This document shows positions 60,594 through 64,000 of a DNA stretch of 64,000 bases, piece by piece. Position 1 is the first letter of the stretch, and every line of letters starts with the position of its first letter. Source of the stretch: Pseudomonas triticicola (GTDB lineage: Bacteria; Pseudomonadota; Gammaproteobacteria; Pseudomonadales; Pseudomonadaceae); contig NZ_JAHSTX010000001.1 in the NCBI RefSeq assembly GCF_019145375.1, positions 3,509,001-3,573,000 on the forward strand, given 5' to 3'. Position numbers and translations under genes: made by a program. The notes under the pieces were generated by a model. It did not search any database. It was not told the DNA's origin and saw only the letters and a program-made list of their open reading frames with translations.

Positions 60594-61304
60594 ATGCCAG
60601 ATTCCGCAGCCCCGATCCTCATCACCGGCGCCGGCCAGCGTGTCGGTTTGCACTGCGCGCAGCGCTTGATCGAGGATGGCCACCCGCTGATTTTCACTTA
60701 CCGCACCGAGCGACCAGGCGTGCAGGCACTTCGCGATCTTGGCGCGACAGCGCTGTTAGCGGATTTTTCCAGCGAGGCCGGGATTCTTGCCTTCATCGAC
60801 GCGCTGAAAGCCCACACCGACAGCTTGCGCGCCATCGTGCACAACGCCTCCGAATGGCTGGCAGAATCCCAGGGCAGCGAAGCACAAGCCTTCAATCGCA
60901 TGTTCAACATTCACATGCTCGCGCCTTACCTGATCAACCTGCACTGCGCCGGGTTGCTGCAGCGCTCGACACCTGCCGACATCATCCACATCAGCGACGA
61001 CGTCACCCGCAAGGGCAGCAGCAAGCACATCGGTTATTGCGCCAGCAAGGCCGGGCTCGACAGTCTGACCCTGTCGTTTGCCGCGCGCTTTGCGCCGGCC
61101 ATCAAGGTCAACGGTATCGCTCCGGCACTGTTATTGTTCAACCCCGACGATGACGCGGCGTACCGCACCGAGGCGCTGGCCAAGTCCGCGCTGGGCATCG
61201 AACCCGGCAGCGAGGTGATCTACCAGAGCCTGCGCTATCTGCTGGACAATCCCTATGTCACCGGCACGACCCTGACCGTCAACGGCGGCCGGCACGTCAA
61301 ATAG
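60594..61304 (+). CDS. folM: Dihydromonapterin reductase FolM
   Basis: A 236-residue SDR of the FolM type. The cofactor motif is ITGAGQRVGLHCAQRL, the variant without a typical G-x3-GxG spacing; HNASEWLAES replaces the NNAG motif as in FolM; the active site is ISDDVTRKGSSKHIGYCASK. It reduces dihydromonapterin or dihydrofolate to the tetrahydro form, cofactor of phenylalanine hydroxylase in Pseudomonas. It starts about 60 bases after the monooxygenase-domain gene and is followed by folX. Confidence 0.9.
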   Translation: MPDSAAPILITGAGQRVGLHCAQRLIEDGHPLIFTYRTERPGVQALRDLGATALLADFSSEAGILAFIDALKAHTDSLRAIVHNASEWLAESQGSEAQAFNRMFNIHMLAPYLINLHCAGLLQRSTPADIIHISDDVTRKGSSKHIGYCASKAGLDSLTLSFAARFAPAIKVNGIAPALLLFNPDDDAAYRTEALAKSALGIEPGSEVIYQSLRYLLDNPYVTGTTLTVNGGRHVK

Positions 61305-61376
61305 GCCGTCCCGCTTCGGCCGCGAGTCGAGTAAGATCCACCAGAACGCCTGCAATAGACTGGACGGAGCAAATCA

Positions 61377-61748
61377 ATGCCACAACTTCAACCGGGAATG
61401 GCGCGCATCCGGGTCAAGGATCTGCGCCTGCGCACCTTTATCGGCATCAACGAGGACGAAATCCTCAACAAGCAGGATGTGCTGATCAACCTGACCATTC
61501 TGTACGCGGCACAAGAAGCGGTGCGCGACAACGATATCGACCACGCGCTGAATTACCGCACCATCACCAAAGCGATCATCGCCCACGTCGAAGGTAACCG
61601 CTTCGCCCTGCTCGAACGCCTGACGCAAGAATTGCTCGACCTGGTGATGACCAATGCATCGGTGCTGTATGCCGAAGTCGAAGTCGACAAGCCCCACGCG
61701 CTGCGCTTCGCCGAGTCGGTATCGATTACGCTCGCGGCGAGTCGCTAG
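61377..61748 (+). CDS. folX: Dihydroneopterin triphosphate 2'-epimerase / aldolase family
   Basis: A 123-residue FolB/FolX-fold enzyme. Motifs are [20 protein letters not shown] and [20 protein letters not shown] plus [16 protein letters not shown]. The length and the [20 protein letters not shown] opening favour FolX, which makes the monapterin precursor used by FolM, over FolB. The neighbour folM agrees with this. GGAG lies about 10 bases before the ATG. P. aeruginosa carries folE1 between the two; here it is absent. Confidence 0.9.
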   Translation: MPQLQPGMARIRVKDLRLRTFIGINEDEILNKQDVLINLTILYAAQEAVRDNDIDHALNYRTITKAIIAHVEGNRFALLERLTQELLDLVMTNASVLYAEVEVDKPHALRFAESVSITLAASR

Positions 61749-61832
61749 CTTCAAGCCTCAAGCCGCAAGCTGTAAACTTTGCTCACAGACACCCATCTTG
61801 CAGCTTGAAGCTTGCCGCTCAAAGCTGTCTCG
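61749..61832. repeat. AGCTTCAAGC / CAGCTTGAAGC inverted repeat
   Basis: GCTTCAAGCCTCAAGCCGCAAGCTG and CTTGCAGCTTGAAGCTTGCCGCT are inverted relatives around a spacer of about 25 bases. I recall this leading repeat family from many Pseudomonas intergenic regions. Confidence 0.75.
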
Positions 61833-61843
61833 AAGAGACCCCC

Positions 61844-62140
61844 ATGACTGATCAACAACGCCTGGAACTCGAAGCCGCCGCCTTTCGCCGACTGGTCGCG
61901 CACCTCGACAGCCGCAAGGACGTGCAGAACATCGACCTGATGAACCTCGCCGGGTTCTGCCGCAACTGCCTGTCGAAATGGTACAAGGCCGAAGCCGACC
62001 AACGTCAGATCGAGGTCAGCCTCGATGACGCCCGCGAAGTGGTGTACGGCATGCCCTACGCCGAGTGGAAAGCCCAATACCAGCAAGAAGCCAGCGCCGA
62101 GCAGCAAGCAGCGTTTGCCAAAGGAAAACCAAATGACTGA
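61844..62140 (+). CDS. DUF1244 domain protein
   Basis: A 98-residue protein. The core FRRLVAHLDSRKDVQNIDLM and NLAGFCRNCLSKWYKAEADQ, with the paired cysteines FCRNC, is the DUF1244 signature. The C-terminus is lysine- and alanine-rich. Function unknown. It overlaps the hopJ start by 8 bases, so the pair is co-translated. Confidence 0.88.
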   Translation: MTDQQRLELEAAAFRRLVAHLDSRKDVQNIDLMNLAGFCRNCLSKWYKAEADQRQIEVSLDDAREVVYGMPYAEWKAQYQQEASAEQQAAFAKGKPND

Positions 62141-62471
62141 TCTGAACACCCTGCGCGCCAGCTTCAAGAGTGGCGAGCATGTTTTCGCCGACACCCTGGC
62201 GTTCATCGCCGCCGGTTACGACTACCAGCCTCAAGCGTTCAACAACGGCGGCGTGGACAACGCTGCCGGCCAGAATGAAGGCTCGTGCAAGACCCTGGGC
62301 CTGGCATTGCTTGAGGGTCTGAGTGATGAAGAAGCGCTGCTGGCGTTCGGCGAGCATTACCGTTCGGTGCTGGCGACGCCTGAGGGCAGCGATCACGGCA
62401 ATATCCGCGCGTTGATCAAGCACGGCTTGGCCGGGGTTAAATTCACCGCACAACCCCTGACCCGCCGCTAA
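62133..62471 (+). CDS. hopJ: HopJ-family protein
   Basis: A 112-residue protein of the HopJ type III effector family. Motifs: FKSGEHVFADTLAFIAAGYD, QAFNNGGVDNAAGQNEGSC and LLAFGEHYRSVLATPEGSDH. Despite the family name, this small protein is widespread in free-living gamma-proteobacteria, and nothing here (no secretion signal, hrp box or T3SS gene) suggests export. AAGGA 7 bases before ATG 62133. Confidence 0.88.
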   Translation: MTDLNTLRASFKSGEHVFADTLAFIAAGYDYQPQAFNNGGVDNAAGQNEGSCKTLGLALLEGLSDEEALLAFGEHYRSVLATPEGSDHGNIRALIKHGLAGVKFTAQPLTRR

Positions 62472-62477
62472 CAACGG

Positions 62478-62592
62478 GATTCGGATCGTTCCCACGCTCC
62501 GCGTGGGAATGCCTCACTGGACGCTCTGCGTCCGCTTTGGGACGCAGAGCGTCTCGGGCTGCATTCCCACGCAGAGCGTGGGAACGATCGAA
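62478..62592. repeat. GATCGTTCCCACGC repeat, paired arms
   Basis: GGATCGTTCCCACGCTCCGCGTGGGAATGC and GCATTCCCACGCAGAGCGTGGGAACGATC are inverted and flank a second palindrome (GACGCTCTGCGTCC / GGACGCAGAGCGTC). This is a dispersed Pseudomonas repeat type. Confidence 0.85.
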
Positions 62593-62620
62593 TTGCGTTG
62601 GAGCAGGAAGAGCGGGCACA

Positions 62621-62652
62621 AAAAAACCGGCCAATCTCTGGCCGGTTTTTTT
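62621..62652. terminator. Bidirectional terminator between hopJ and trxB
   Basis: CCGGCCA (62627-62633) and TGGCCGG (62639-62645) pair around a 5-base loop, with six A residues before and seven T after, so it works on either strand. Confidence 0.88.
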
Positions 62653-62665
62653 ATGCCCTGCGGTC

Positions 62666-63940
<1,275 letters not shown>

Positions 63941-64000
63941 ATGCCCGCCCCTGTTCTGTCAGGCCCGCAATACCTGCGCGAAGGCCTCACATTGGTCCTG
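63941..64000 (+). CDS. cysZ: Sulfate transporter CysZ, 3' part outside the window
   Basis: Only 20 codons are visible: MPAPVLSGPQYLREGLTLVL, which is the conserved start of Pseudomonas CysZ, a sulfate channel for cysteine biosynthesis. GGAG lies 6 bases before the ATG, and the neighbour trxB in divergent orientation is usual for this locus. Confidence 0.8.
   Translation, partial: MPAPVLSGPQYLREGLTLVL

Noticed and set aside
62133..62471. HopJ as a sign of type III secretion
   Set aside because: The family occurs in many non-pathogens, and no hrp/T3SS gene, chaperone or hrp box is nearby.

Overview
The window looks like chromosomal DNA of a Pseudomonas fluorescens-group bacterium. The evidence is GC-rich coding sequence, many GCGAGCAGGCTCGCTCCCACA-type REP elements, and recognisable Pseudomonas gene blocks (algA, hmgA-fahA-maiA, fecIRA, sdaA, trxB-cysZ). 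Identifications come from reading translated sequence and recalling families; no database search was run. No rRNA, tRNA, CRISPR array or intact insertion sequence was seen. The first gene (algA) lacks its 5' end and the last (cysZ) lacks nearly all of its 3' part.

Layout. 1-6540: the end of algA, an orphan RHS/TcC-like toxin gene, a small membrane protein, an SDR and a lipoprotein with Sel1-like repeats. 6636-12679: an AaeXAB-type aromatic-acid efflux operon with its own outer-membrane channel, divergent from a LysR regulator. 12700-14200: a repeat-dense stretch around a DUF6124 gene that has a structured leader. 14210-17771: 2-hydroxyacid dehydrogenase, DUF2165 protein, and a DMT transporter divergent from an AraC regulator. 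17971-28465: two cell-surface-signalling iron systems back to back. One is a six-gene minus-strand operon (DUF3649, PepSY reductase-like protein, DUF3325, ECF sigma, FecR, siderophore receptor); the other is a fecI-fecR-fecA ferric citrate system. A Fur-box-like sequence lies between them.

28754-35677: HPF/RaiA-type protein, LysR with sdaA, DUF3509, PsiE, yebG with a LexA box, a leucine dehydrogenase homologue lacking its catalytic lysine, and SirB1. 35769-41503: homogentisate catabolism (MFS transporter, maiA, fahA, hmgA) with divergent IclR regulator hmgR and a palindromic operator. 41530-54078: an accessory-looking block with a large dermonecrotic-toxin-like protein, a LAL/LuxR regulator, the DUF1329/DUF1302 envelope pair, a candidate small RNA, a decayed reading frame, and an S-type pyocin with its overlapping immunity gene. 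54122-57501: SDR, MEST-like hydrolase, class II aldolase and flavodoxin. 57655-62471: a short LOV photoreceptor, a MerR/LitR-type regulator lacking B12-binding residues, a monooxygenase-domain membrane protein, folM, folX, DUF1244 and HopJ. 62666-64000: trxB and the start of cysZ.

The most notable items are the LOV/class-II-LitR light-sensing neighbourhood with pterin genes, the structured leader that hides the Shine-Dalgarno of the DUF6124 gene, the candidate sRNA beside the pyocin, the Lys-to-Val change in leucine dehydrogenase, and the two toxins with C-terminal or overall architectures that could not be assigned.
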